From: Rhodospirillales bacterium
GTDB taxonomy: Bacteria > Pseudomonadota > Alphaproteobacteria > Rhodospirillales > JASLQF01
Direction: 5' to 3'
Length of the DNA: 33,089 bases
NCBI GenBank assembly: GCA_030744625.1
Contig: JASLQF010000063.1
Span: 1-33,089, forward strand
Each line of letters begins with the position of its first letter. The stretch's first letter is position 1. The notes beneath the pieces were generated by a model that was not told where the DNA came from, did no database searches, and was given only the letters and a program-made list of their open reading frames with translations. The translations under genes and the position numbers were made by a program. This document shows, piece after piece, positions 7,293 to 15,343 of this stretch.

Positions 7293-8380
7293 AGCACGGG
7301 ATGGATGAACGCGTTTTTGTCGGCGAGGCGGATATGCGCGGCCACTGCGTCGCCTTGCTCGAGGCGCTCGGGGTTTCGGCGGACGATGCCGCGACGACGG
7401 CGGATGTATTCCTGCAGGCCGAACTGATGGGCGAGGAATCCCACGGCTTGCGGCTTTTCGTGATGGTGCTGGAGCGCCTGAAGGCGGGCGGCGACCGGGC
7501 GGCGGCGAAGATCGATACCGTGATGGATCGGGGCGCCACGGCACTGTGGGACGCCAACAGGAGCCTCGGGCAAGCAACCGCCGCCCGCGCCATGAAACTG
7601 GCCATCAATAAAGCACGCGACCACGGGATCGGTTTCGTCGCCGTGCGCAACGGCAATTCCCTCACCTCGGCGAAATACTATCCGCTGATGGCCGCGCGGC
7701 AAGGAATGATCGGCCTCGCCTATACCAACACCAGCCGCAAGCTGATGCCGCCGCCGGGCGGAAAGACGCCGGTGCTGGGAAGCAACCCCGTCGCGGTGGC
7801 GGCCCCCGCCGGCCGCTTCGGTACATTCGCACTCGACATGGCGTGCACCACCGCCGCTGTCGAGCGCATCATCAAGGCCAAGGAAAGGGGCGAGACCATC
7901 CCTAGGGGGTGGGCGCTCGATCAGGACGGCCGCGAGACCACCGATGCGGCCCGGGCGCTCGACAGCCTGGCGTTGTTGCCGTTCGGCGGCTACAAGGCCT
8001 TCGGCCTGGGCATGGTCCACGAGATCCTGACCAGCGTACTCAGTGGCGGCCCCTTGCGGGCTGGAGACTCGACCGGCTTCGCGCCCTACGACGGCGCCAT
8101 GAATACGTCGTTCAGCCTGCAGGCCATCGACATCGCGGCCTTCATGCCGGTCGCCGAGTTCGAGCGGCGAATGGAGGAATTCATCGAGGCGGTGAAATCG
8201 GTCGAACCGACCGCCACCGATGCGCCCATCCTCTTTCCCGGAGAGCGCTCTCAGGGCGAGATGGAGCGGCGCAAGAAGGACGGCATCCCGGTGATCGCCG
8301 GGACCATGGACAATCTGCGGGCCTGGGGTCGTGAACTCGGCGTCCCACCGCTCCCCGACCCAGCCACCAAAAGCAATTAG
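7289..8380 (+). CDS. Ldh2-family malate/lactate/ureidoglycolate-type dehydrogenase
   Basis: 363 aa, of the Ldh_2 family of NAD(P)-dependent oxidoreductases, which has its own fold distinct from classical malate and lactate dehydrogenases. Members oxidise (S)-2-hydroxy acids such as malate, sulfolactate or ureidoglycolate, or reduce cyclic imines. SHGLR (51-55) carries the family catalytic His. NTSRKLMPPPGGK and GSNPVAVAAP form the cofactor region, and LPFGGYKAFGLGMVHEIL is the conserved C-terminal signature. ATG 7289 overlaps the stop of the M20 gene by ATGA, so translation is coupled; ATG 7301 is an alternative. Next to a ureido-hydrolase, a ureidoglycolate-dehydrogenase-like role is attractive, but family membership does not settle the substrate. 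Confidence 0.9.
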   Translation: MKHGMDERVFVGEADMRGHCVALLEALGVSADDAATTADVFLQAELMGEESHGLRLFVMVLERLKAGGDRAAAKIDTVMDRGATALWDANRSLGQATAARAMKLAINKARDHGIGFVAVRNGNSLTSAKYYPLMAARQGMIGLAYTNTSRKLMPPPGGKTPVLGSNPVAVAAPAGRFGTFALDMACTTAAVERIIKAKERGETIPRGWALDQDGRETTDAARALDSLALLPFGGYKAFGLGMVHEILTSVLSGGPLRAGDSTGFAPYDGAMNTSFSLQAIDIAAFMPVAEFERRMEEFIEAVKSVEPTATDAPILFPGERSQGEMERRKKDGIPVIAGTMDNLRAWGRELGVPPLPDPATKSN

Positions 8381-8397
8381 CGGAGAAGGAAGCAGAA

Positions 8398-9930
8398 ATG
8401 GCGGAAACAAGCTCACTTCTGATCACCGGCGGGCGCGTCATGCGGCCCGGCGCCGATCTTCATCGGCCGCCGGCCGCCGATATCCTGATCGAGGGCGCGC
8501 GCATCGCCGCCATCGAACCCGGCCTCGCCGGGCGCCCCGATATCGCCGGCCGCGACGGTCTCGAGGTGATCGACGCCACCGACAAGCTGGTCGTGCCCGG
8601 TTTCGTCAATGCCCACTACCATTCCCACGACGTCCTCGCCAAGGGCCTGCTGGAGGAGACGTTCCTGGAAAAATGGCGCTTGCTGGCTCTGCCCCCGGCC
8701 TATCCGAAGCGCAGCGTCGAGGAGATACGCGCCCGTACGCTGTTGGGCGCGCTCGAGTGCCTGCGCTCGGGCATGACCACCGTCCAGGACATGGTGACCC
8801 TCTATCCGTTCGATCCCGCGCACCTGGCGGCCGTGCTCCAGGCCTACGAAGACATCGGTGTTCGCGCCGTCGTCGGATTGCAGTACGCCGATATGCGCGG
8901 CATCCACACCGTGCCCTATTGGACCGAGGTCTTCCCCGAGGAGGTGCATTCCAAGCTTTCGACCGCCGCCGAGCCCGACAGGAATTTCGATCTCCTCGGC
9001 TTCTTCGAGGACGAGTACCTGAAGCCCGACCAGGGCGGCGAGCGGATACACTGGGCGCTCGGCCCTTCGGCGCCGGAGCGCTGCACGGACGCGCTCTTGC
9101 AGCAGACGGCGGACCTGTCGGCGCGCTACGGGCTTCCTGTCTACACCCACATCTACGAATCGAAGGGCATGACCCTGCAGGCGCGGCGCGCATACGCGGA
9201 CCGGCAGGGCTCGCTGATCAGGCGGCTACGGGACATCGGCGTGCTCGGCCCGCGCATGAACCTGGCGCACAGCGTTTGGATGCTCGACGACGAGATCGAG
9301 CTGCTCGCCGAGACCGGCACCAATGTCGTCATCAATCCCCTCAGCAACATGAAGCTGAAAAGCGGCATTCCCCCCATTCGTGCCTTTCAGGAGGCCGGCG
9401 TGACCCTCGGGCTGGGGTGCGACAACTGCTCGTGCTCGGACGCCCAGAACATGTTCCAGGCCATGAAGCTGTTTTGCCTGATGACGGCGATCAGCCACGT
9501 GGAACCGGGCCCGCCGCAAGCCGAGGCGGCGTATACGGCGGCCACCCTGGGCGGTGCCAAGACGGCGCTGCTCGGCGACGAGGCCGGCATCCTCGAGCCC
9601 GGCCGGCTCGCCGACCTGTCTCTGGTCAACCTCATGGACCCCAGCTTCGTGCCCCTCAACAGCGCCCTGCGCCAGCTCGTCTACACCGAGCCCGGGCGCG
9701 GCATCGACACGGTGATCGTCGGCGGCCGGGTGGTGCTCGGGGGCGGCGTGCTCCAGACCATGGACGAGAACGCCCTGCTGGGCGAGGTCGAGGACCTGAT
9801 GCCCGATTTCCGCAAGGACTTCGAGGAAATCCGGACGCGGGTCGACAAGCTCGATCCCTACATCCAGGAGGCCCACCGCCGGACGTGGGCCGACGACGTC
9901 GGCATGAACCGGCTGTTTACGGGGAAATAG
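8398..9930 (+). CDS. metal-dependent amidohydrolase (AtzA/TrzA/SsnA-like)
   Basis: 510 aa, of the amidohydrolase superfamily, cytosine deaminase/chlorohydrolase branch. These mononuclear metal enzymes deaminate or hydrolyse C-N bonds of purines, pyrimidines, triazines and related rings. Metal ligands are visible: H73 and H75 in NAHYHSH, H251 with E254 in YTHIYE, H291 in LAHSVW, and D342. The segment at D342 reads GCDNCSCSDAQN instead of the usual G-T-D-G-x-x-S/T-N, an unusual Cys-rich variant. The N- and C-terminal beta-sandwich segments are present (ITGGRVM; GRLADLSLVNL). The ribosome binding site GGAGAAGGA lies just before ATG 8398. Its neighbours, a ureido-hydrolase and an isochorismatase-type amidase, suggest it opens or deaminates a heterocycle (inference). 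Confidence 0.9.
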   Translation: MAETSSLLITGGRVMRPGADLHRPPAADILIEGARIAAIEPGLAGRPDIAGRDGLEVIDATDKLVVPGFVNAHYHSHDVLAKGLLEETFLEKWRLLALPPAYPKRSVEEIRARTLLGALECLRSGMTTVQDMVTLYPFDPAHLAAVLQAYEDIGVRAVVGLQYADMRGIHTVPYWTEVFPEEVHSKLSTAAEPDRNFDLLGFFEDEYLKPDQGGERIHWALGPSAPERCTDALLQQTADLSARYGLPVYTHIYESKGMTLQARRAYADRQGSLIRRLRDIGVLGPRMNLAHSVWMLDDEIELLAETGTNVVINPLSNMKLKSGIPPIRAFQEAGVTLGLGCDNCSCSDAQNMFQAMKLFCLMTAISHVEPGPPQAEAAYTAATLGGAKTALLGDEAGILEPGRLADLSLVNLMDPSFVPLNSALRQLVYTEPGRGIDTVIVGGRVVLGGGVLQTMDENALLGEVEDLMPDFRKDFEEIRTRVDKLDPYIQEAHRRTWADDVGMNRLFTGK

Positions 9931-9979
9931 GGGACGCCATCTGCTAGACTAGGCCGAAGCATAAGAGGGGAGTCGATCC

Positions 9980-10813
9980 ATGACCAAGGCAACGAGCGCC
10001 CGGCTGTCGCCGCTCGACGAGGTGGCGGCGGATGAAGCACCGCCTCGGCCCGACCGCCAGGTACGCTGGCCCATCGAGGACGACGGCACGGTCAATCTGG
10101 CGCGTCCGCCCAAGCCGCCGCTGACGGTGCGGCTCGAGGCCGATCCCCAGAACGTCATCATCGATCTCGCCAAGAGCGCCGTCATCGTCATCGACATGCA
10201 GAACGACTTCTTCCGCGACGACGGGTGGTTCGGCCTGCGCGGGGTGGACCTGAGCCCGTTGTTCACGGCGATCGAGCCGATCAACCGGTTGCTGCCGCCC
10301 ATGCGCGCCGCCGGCGTGCCGGTGGTCTGGGTCAACTGGGGGGTGCGCCCCGACGGCCTCGGCCTGCCGCCCAACGTTCTTCATGCCGGCAACCCGACGG
10401 GGCGCGGACTGGGCATGGGCGACGTGCATCCGGCCAAGGGCTACAACATTCTGGCGCGCGGCTCGTGGGGGGCGGCGGTCATCGACGAAATGGATACCGA
10501 GGACGGCGACGTCCGCGTCGACAAGATGCGCATCAGCGGCTTCTGGGACAGCGAGCTGGATGGCGTGCTGCGCAACATGGGCGTCACCACGCTGCTCTTT
10601 ACCGGCGTCAACCTGGACCGCTGCGTCATGGCGACCCTCGAGGACGCCGCCTACCTGGGCTACGACTGCATGGTGGTGGACGACTGCACGGCCACCGTGC
10701 ACCCGGAGTTCGCCACCCAGCACTGCCACCTGATGATCAAACAGCTGTTCGGCTTCATCACCACCAGTGAGGCCATTTCCGCCGGCATGGCGGCGATGGA
10801 GGGGAGGTCCTAG
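9980..10813 (+). CDS. isochorismatase-family cysteine hydrolase
   Basis: 277 aa, of the isochorismatase-like hydrolase family, whose members include biuret hydrolase, ureidoacrylate amidohydrolase and N-carbamoylsarcosine amidase. The Asp-Lys-Cys catalytic triad is present: D72 in IVIDMQNDFF, K182 in VDKMRISGF, and C215 in GVNLDRCVMAT, preceded by the cis-peptide region. The first 60 residues form a Pro/Arg-rich N-terminal extension beyond the usual core, with no signal peptide. AGAGGGGAG shortly before ATG 9980 is a good ribosome binding site. It is the last gene of the operon and faces the convergent amidohydrolase at 10833 with only 19 bases between the stops. A role in releasing ammonia from a carbamoyl or amide intermediate fits the context; genuine isochorismatase activity is unlikely. 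Confidence 0.9.
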   Translation: MTKATSARLSPLDEVAADEAPPRPDRQVRWPIEDDGTVNLARPPKPPLTVRLEADPQNVIIDLAKSAVIVIDMQNDFFRDDGWFGLRGVDLSPLFTAIEPINRLLPPMRAAGVPVVWVNWGVRPDGLGLPPNVLHAGNPTGRGLGMGDVHPAKGYNILARGSWGAAVIDEMDTEDGDVRVDKMRISGFWDSELDGVLRNMGVTTLLFTGVNLDRCVMATLEDAAYLGYDCMVVDDCTATVHPEFATQHCHLMIKQLFGFITTSEAISAGMAAMEGRS

Positions 10814-10832
10814 CCGGGGCCGTCTCTTCGAT

Positions 10833-12290
10833 TCAGGAAAAGAGGTCGGCCATGTGCCGCGCCAACCCGAGCAGTTCGGCGTTGCGCTCGAGGTTTGCCT
10901 CCATCATCGGCCTGGCCTCGGCGAGGATGGCGTCGGCGTCGAAGGCGGTAATCCGCCCCCCTTCGACCAGCACACGCCCATCGACCATGACGGTGTCGAC
11001 GGAGCTGCCGTTCTCGGCGAACACGAGCTGGTTCATGACATCGTTGACGGGCACCCACCACGGCGCATCCAGCCGGTAGAGCACGAGATCGGCCCGCCTG
11101 CCGGCCTCGATGGCGCCGATATCATCGTCGGCGAGCAGGGCCGCGGCGCCGCCCGCCGTCGCCATGGCGAGCACGTCGCGCGCCATCAGCCAATCGGCGC
11201 GGCTCGCCGCCTGTGGCCTGTGTAGCATGGCGGCCAGCCTGAGCGCTTCATGCATGATCAGGTTGTCGTTGGTGCCGGCGCCGTCGGTGCCGAGCGCCAG
11301 GCGTACCCCGCGCGCCTTCATCGCCGGCACGGGCGCGGTGCCGGCGCCGATTTTCATGTTGCTTTCCGGGTTGTGCACGACCACGGCGCCCGAGCGGGCC
11401 AACAGTTCGATGTCGTCGTCGTCCACCCAGACCGTGTGGGCGAACGACCAGCGGCGGTTGAGCACGCCCAGGTCGGCCATGTGGCGGACCATGGTACAGC
11501 CATACTTTTCCTGGGCGATTTCGGCTTGCACCCGCGATTCCAACAGGTGGGTGTGCATGCCGAGATCGTGGCCATCGGCAAGCTCGGCGCACAGCACCAG
11601 CGCCTCGTCGGTGCAGCGCTCCGGGTTGGATGGCGCGGGAAAGACCTTGAGGCGCCCTTCCGCCCCGTGCCAGCGCGAGATGGCGTCGGCGGCAAGAGCG
11701 CCGTAATCGGCAAGCGGCATCGGCTTCAGGGGATTGAGGCGCTCGAGGTCGGCCGCGACGTCCTTGGAGAGGGTGGCGCCGCGCGGCGCGATGTCGTCGA
11801 ACCCGGAATCGTAAAAGCGCAAACCCAGCGCCGCCCGCATCCCGGCGTCCCGGTAGGCCGATATCACGGCATCCACGTCCTCGGCGGTGAAGGTCTGGCC
11901 GGGAAAGTGATCGAGGGCCGCCGTCGTCCCGGTGAGCAGCATCTGGATGCATCCGAGCATGGCGCTGACGTAGTGTTCCCGGGGCGTGCGGTTGGCGGTA
12001 TAGGCCTGGGTGATCCACATGTAGGCGGGATGGCTGAGGCCATCGGCAGTCCCCTGGACCATGTTGTTCGGCGAGTGGGTGTGGGCGTTGACTAAACCGG
12101 GAACCAGGAGCCGCCCCGCCCCGTCGATGACGCGGTCACATCCCTCCGCCGCCTCGTCCTCGACGGTGCCGACAGCGACGATGACGCCGTCCTCGATGAG
12201 GACATCGCCGGGATCATAAACGCTGTCCTTGGCGTCGAGCGTCACCACAAGGGCGTCGCGGACGATCAGGCGGGATGGCTGGTGGTGCAT
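10833..12290 (-). CDS. metal-dependent amidohydrolase/deaminase (second copy of the AtzA-like type)
   Basis: 485 aa, of the same superfamily branch as the protein at 8398-9930 but with canonical active-site motifs: H70 and H72 in NAHTHSPNN, H248 and E251 in HTHLLES, H285 in FAHTVW, and D336 in GTDGAGTND. Members are guanine or S-adenosylhomocysteine deaminases, atrazine-type hydrolases or N-isopropylammelide-type enzymes. GGGGAGA lies just upstream of ATG 12290 on the - strand. It is transcribed towards the catabolic operon and separated from the GAF-domain gene by 77 bases, so it may be a short transcript of its own. Its placement suggests a second deamination or hydrolysis step for the same class of compound (inference). 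Confidence 0.9.
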   Translation of the reverse strand: MHHQPSRLIVRDALVVTLDAKDSVYDPGDVLIEDGVIVAVGTVEDEAAEGCDRVIDGAGRLLVPGLVNAHTHSPNNMVQGTADGLSHPAYMWITQAYTANRTPREHYVSAMLGCIQMLLTGTTAALDHFPGQTFTAEDVDAVISAYRDAGMRAALGLRFYDSGFDDIAPRGATLSKDVAADLERLNPLKPMPLADYGALAADAISRWHGAEGRLKVFPAPSNPERCTDEALVLCAELADGHDLGMHTHLLESRVQAEIAQEKYGCTMVRHMADLGVLNRRWSFAHTVWVDDDDIELLARSGAVVVHNPESNMKIGAGTAPVPAMKARGVRLALGTDGAGTNDNLIMHEALRLAAMLHRPQAASRADWLMARDVLAMATAGGAAALLADDDIGAIEAGRRADLVLYRLDAPWWVPVNDVMNQLVFAENGSSVDTVMVDGRVLVEGGRITAFDADAILAEARPMMEANLERNAELLGLARHMADLFS

Positions 12291-12367
12291 GTGTCTCCCC
12301 GGTCGACACGATAGCGGATGACGCGAGGCCGCCTAGGATAAATCAAGCGGCTCCCGTTTCCCCGCCC

Positions 12368-13024
12368 TCAGCCCACGACCCGGACCAGAGTTCCAATCCC
12401 CACCACGCCGACGATTGACAGCACGAGCACAACTACAATGGATACCAACATGAACGTCATCGTCTTCCTCGCGGTCGCGTAAAGCCGCTCACTGAACCCG
12501 AAGACCTGCTGGTCGAGGAAGATGCCATCCACCTCTCCCTGCAGGTGCTCGGCAATTTCCTCTGCCAGTGAAATATCTTCGTCGGTAAATTCCTGGCCGT
12601 TCGTCTTGTTCAGGAGCTGAAACGCACCCGTTATTTCGTTCCGCATCGAGCTCTTGATCGGAACGCACAGGATATTACGTGTCACAAACCCTGTCTTTTC
12701 GTCGATCTCCTTATGGGCGCCCGACTGGGTTTCGAGGCCGGAGACAACAACGGTCTCGCCCGTGGCAATGACTTTTCCAACGATAGAGCCCTCCTTTGGA
12801 ACCTCGATCTCGTGTTCCTGGACGCCGGTTCCGGCCTTCAGCCAAACCTTGCCTCCCTCGGGGTCGTGAATAAACACGCTACACCTTTCCGTATCCGTGA
12901 CCTTCGTCGTGATGCGAGCGTAGAATGAAAGAAGCTTGCTTGTTTCGGCCGGTTGGTCGGTTTCAAGAAGGGCTTCTCGTTTCGCCTTGAGTTGATCGAG
13001 CTGCAATCCCAATTCATTGAACAT
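12368..13024 (-). CDS. GAF-domain protein with C-terminal membrane anchor
   Basis: 218 aa. A short N-terminal coiled-coil-like segment (LGLQLDQLKAKREALLE) is followed by a GAF domain spanning about residues 30-165 (SVFIHDPEGGKVWLKAG, GSIVGKVIATGETVVV, ILCVPIKSS, GAFQLLNKTNGQEFTDED). A linker and a single hydrophobic segment near the C-terminus (FMLVSIVVVLVLSIVGVVGIG) come last. No catalytic output domain is attached, so it is a stand-alone cytoplasmic sensor tethered to the membrane, or a fragment of a split signalling system. ATG 13024 is chosen over 13132 because the GAF architecture starts there and AAAGG lies at suitable spacing. A perfect FNR/FixK-type inverted repeat lies 127 bases upstream at 13151-13164. 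Ligand and partner are unknown. Confidence 0.8.
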   Translation of the reverse strand: MFNELGLQLDQLKAKREALLETDQPAETSKLLSFYARITTKVTDTERCSVFIHDPEGGKVWLKAGTGVQEHEIEVPKEGSIVGKVIATGETVVVSGLETQSGAHKEIDEKTGFVTRNILCVPIKSSMRNEITGAFQLLNKTNGQEFTDEDISLAEEIAEHLQGEVDGIFLDQQVFGFSERLYATARKTMTFMLVSIVVVLVLSIVGVVGIGTLVRVVG

Positions 13025-13150
13025 CGTCAAACCTTTCGAGCCCAAACGCTTCGATTCTCCCGTAATAACGCCGATTTGTCCTCGTGGAACCGCCAAGCAT
13101 GGTGCACCAAACGCGATGGCGAGCCGTATCATGGGTTGATAGGGTGGCTA

Positions 13151-13164
13151 TTGACATTGGTCAA
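13151..13164 (-). promoter_or_regulatory. FNR/FixK-type binding site upstream of the GAF-domain gene
   Basis: TTGACATTGGTCAA is a perfect TTGAC-N4-GTCAA inverted repeat, matching the FixK/FNR consensus TTGA(C/T)-N4-(G/A)TCAA. It lies in the 180-base gap between the DUF255 gene (stop at 13205) and the GAF gene (start 13024). Placed at -41.5, the start of transcription would be near 13116, giving a leader of about 90 bases. This suggests low-oxygen control of the GAF protein (inference). Confidence 0.55.
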
Positions 13165-13204
13165 AGATCGTAAAGCCCATGGGATGACGGATTTCCGCTT
13201 CCCG

Positions 13205-15343
13205 TCAGGGCGCCAGCGTGCGAGAGACCAGTTTGTCCAGCTGGGCCGATAACGCTTGCGGCGTGTCCACGGGCAGGTCACATAACCTGTTCTTGCAAAC
13301 ATAGGCCGTGGCGTTGCCGTCCAGCAAGGGACGCGCCGCCAGCAGCGGCCACTTCTCGTTCTCCCGGGGAGCATCGGGAGCGACCACGGCCAGCACCGTG
13401 CCGTGAAGGAGCCTCCTGTAAACCTCGCCCAGCAGTTTCCGGGTGTCGTCGTCGCCGGGATTACCGACGATGACGATTTCATGGGCCTCGGTGGGCTTGA
13501 AATCGAGGGCCGGCAGCAGCCCGGTGGCGAACGCGGCGGATGACTCAAGATAGCGGCCAAGCCCTCGGGAAATGGCCCGGGTTTGTTCCTCGAAAACCGC
13601 CTCGGCGCCGAACAGCACCAAACGATGCAAGGCGATCAAGGCGGCGGCATTGCCGGACGGGGTGCCTTCCTCGCCAAGAATGGTCCGCACCGGAATGTCC
13701 GAAGGACGCTCGATCGGCGTGAAGCGGAACGGCATTCCCGGTTCTTCCTGGAACCGTTCGATCAGGATTTCCATCACCATGCGGGCATCGTCGAGACGAC
13801 TCACCTGGAAATCCGTTTCATATAGGTCGAGAAGCGCCTGCACGAGAAAGGCATAGTCGTCCAGAAACACGGCCTCGCCCGCCTTTCCTCCCCGGCGGCT
13901 ATGGGGCAGGCGATAAACCTCCGAAGGGGCGGCAAGCAGGGACCGAATTGCCTTCCGGGCGACCTGCAAATAACGTTCTTCATCCAATACCTGTGCCGCC
14001 TTGGCGAAGGCGCTGACCGTCAGAGCATTCCAGGAGGTGAGAACCTTGTCGTCGCGCAAGGGGGCAATCCGTGCGCGACGCGTATCCAGCAGCCGCGACC
14101 GGCTTTCCCTCAAGAGGTCTTGTGTCATCAGCAGGGACTCCGGGTTGTCCAACAGCCTGAGGACGCTTCGCCCCCGCACCAAACCATGAGAGCGATCGAC
14201 GTAGGCCTCGATGAACGGCCCCGCCATTTCGGCTCCCAAAGCTGATCGCACCTCCTCGCCGGTCCATGTGTAGAAGAACCCCTCCTTGCTCTCGGTCTCG
14301 GCGTCGAGAGCGGAGGCAAAGCCACCGTCGGGTAGCCGGAAGCGGGCCACGAGGTCCTCCAGTATGGCGCGGGCCACGGCGGCGTATCGGGGCTTTCCCG
14401 AGGCTTGGTAGGCTTCCAGATAGAGCCGCGCCAACAGGGCGTTCTGATCGAGCATGATCTCGAAATGGGGGACCTGCCAAAAGCGGTCCACCGCATAGCG
14501 GTGAAAGGCGCCGCCCAGTTGGTCGCGGACGCCGCCCGCCGCCATATGGTCCAAGGTCCTGAACACGTTCTCGAGCAGGGCCGCGTCGCCGCGCCGCACT
14601 CCCTGATGGAGGAGGAACGACAGAACGTTCGGCCGGAGGAACTTGGACTCTCCACCAAAGCCGCCATAGGTCCCGTCGAACGCCCCTGTCCATGAACGGA
14701 CTGCGATTTCACGGGGGTCCTTCCGGCCACGGGCGGTGCCGGTGGGAATGGGTTCGGCCAGATCCCGAAGCTGGCCGCGGATCTCGTCCGCGTCGGCAAG
14801 GATGGCTTGGTGATTGTCGGCCCACTCCTTGACCAGGGCGTGCACGATTGTCACGAAGCCCGGCTCGCCGTATTCCGCCTCGGGCGCCAGATAACCCGCC
14901 GCGAACAGGGGAACCACGTCAGGCGTCAAAAAGAAATTGGCGGGTGACCCGCTGCGTCCCACCATGGCCAACATGATTTCCATGAAGTAGCCGTCGACAT
15001 CGGGACGTTCTTCCCGGTCGACCAGGATGCTGATGAAGTGCTCGTTGAGCGTCTCGATCACACGTTGGTCGGCGAAGGTGGTGCGCGCCAGGACATGGCA
15101 CCAATAGCAGGACGCGTAACCGATGGAGAGGAAAACCAGCTTGTCTTCCCGCCGCGCCCGCTGCAGGGCTTCCCCTCCCCAGGGATGCCAGTCGATGGCG
15201 TCGTCGGCGTGCTTCGACAGGTAGGGGCTGGTCGCATCCGAAAGGCGCCCGCCCAGGGCCGGGGCGCTGAACAGCAGCCCAAGGCACACCATCGCAATGG
15301 CCGATGCGTGAAAGCTCCCCAACAAACGGAGCCCCGGCGTCAT
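13205..15343 (-). CDS. exported thioredoxin-fold DUF255 (YyaL/SPATA20-like) protein
   Basis: 712 aa, of the DUF255 family: an N-terminal thioredoxin-like domain followed by a six-hairpin glycosidase/epimerase-like domain. Residues 1-31 look like a signal peptide (AIAMVCLGLLFSAPALGG), which is unusual because most family members are cytosolic. SPYLSKHADDAIDWHPWG (39-56) and SIGYASCYWCHVLARTTF (73-90) match the family, with the redox motif C79-Y-W-C82. The downstream domain carries DQNALLARLYLEAYQASG and DDKVLTSWNALTVSAFAKAA. ATG 15343 overlaps the stop of the napF-like gene by ATGA, so it belongs to the respiratory operon; the frame is open further upstream but only across that gene. No family member has a firmly established reaction that I know of. 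A periplasmic redox or cofactor-handling role for the NapA-like enzyme is inference. Confidence 0.85.
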   Translation of the reverse strand: MTPGLRLLGSFHASAIAMVCLGLLFSAPALGGRLSDATSPYLSKHADDAIDWHPWGGEALQRARREDKLVFLSIGYASCYWCHVLARTTFADQRVIETLNEHFISILVDREERPDVDGYFMEIMLAMVGRSGSPANFFLTPDVVPLFAAGYLAPEAEYGEPGFVTIVHALVKEWADNHQAILADADEIRGQLRDLAEPIPTGTARGRKDPREIAVRSWTGAFDGTYGGFGGESKFLRPNVLSFLLHQGVRRGDAALLENVFRTLDHMAAGGVRDQLGGAFHRYAVDRFWQVPHFEIMLDQNALLARLYLEAYQASGKPRYAAVARAILEDLVARFRLPDGGFASALDAETESKEGFFYTWTGEEVRSALGAEMAGPFIEAYVDRSHGLVRGRSVLRLLDNPESLLMTQDLLRESRSRLLDTRRARIAPLRDDKVLTSWNALTVSAFAKAAQVLDEERYLQVARKAIRSLLAAPSEVYRLPHSRRGGKAGEAVFLDDYAFLVQALLDLYETDFQVSRLDDARMVMEILIERFQEEPGMPFRFTPIERPSDIPVRTILGEEGTPSGNAAALIALHRLVLFGAEAVFEEQTRAISRGLGRYLESSAAFATGLLPALDFKPTEAHEIVIVGNPGDDDTRKLLGEVYRRLLHGTVLAVVAPDAPRENEKWPLLAARPLLDGNATAYVCKNRLCDLPVDTPQALSAQLDKLVSRTLAP

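Noticed and set aside
6656..8416. Open frame of 586 codons on the - strand across the M20 and Ldh2 genes
   Set aside because: It spans two well-supported genes in antisense and resembles no protein family.
8331..9947. Alternative + strand frame of 538 codons over the amidohydrolase
   Set aside because: Arg/Pro/Gly-rich low-complexity translation, a frame shadow of the true gene.
13185..13207. TGACGG/CCGTCA repeat as a terminator for the DUF255 gene
   Set aside because: Only six base pairs with an 11-base loop and no U-tract; too weak to annotate.
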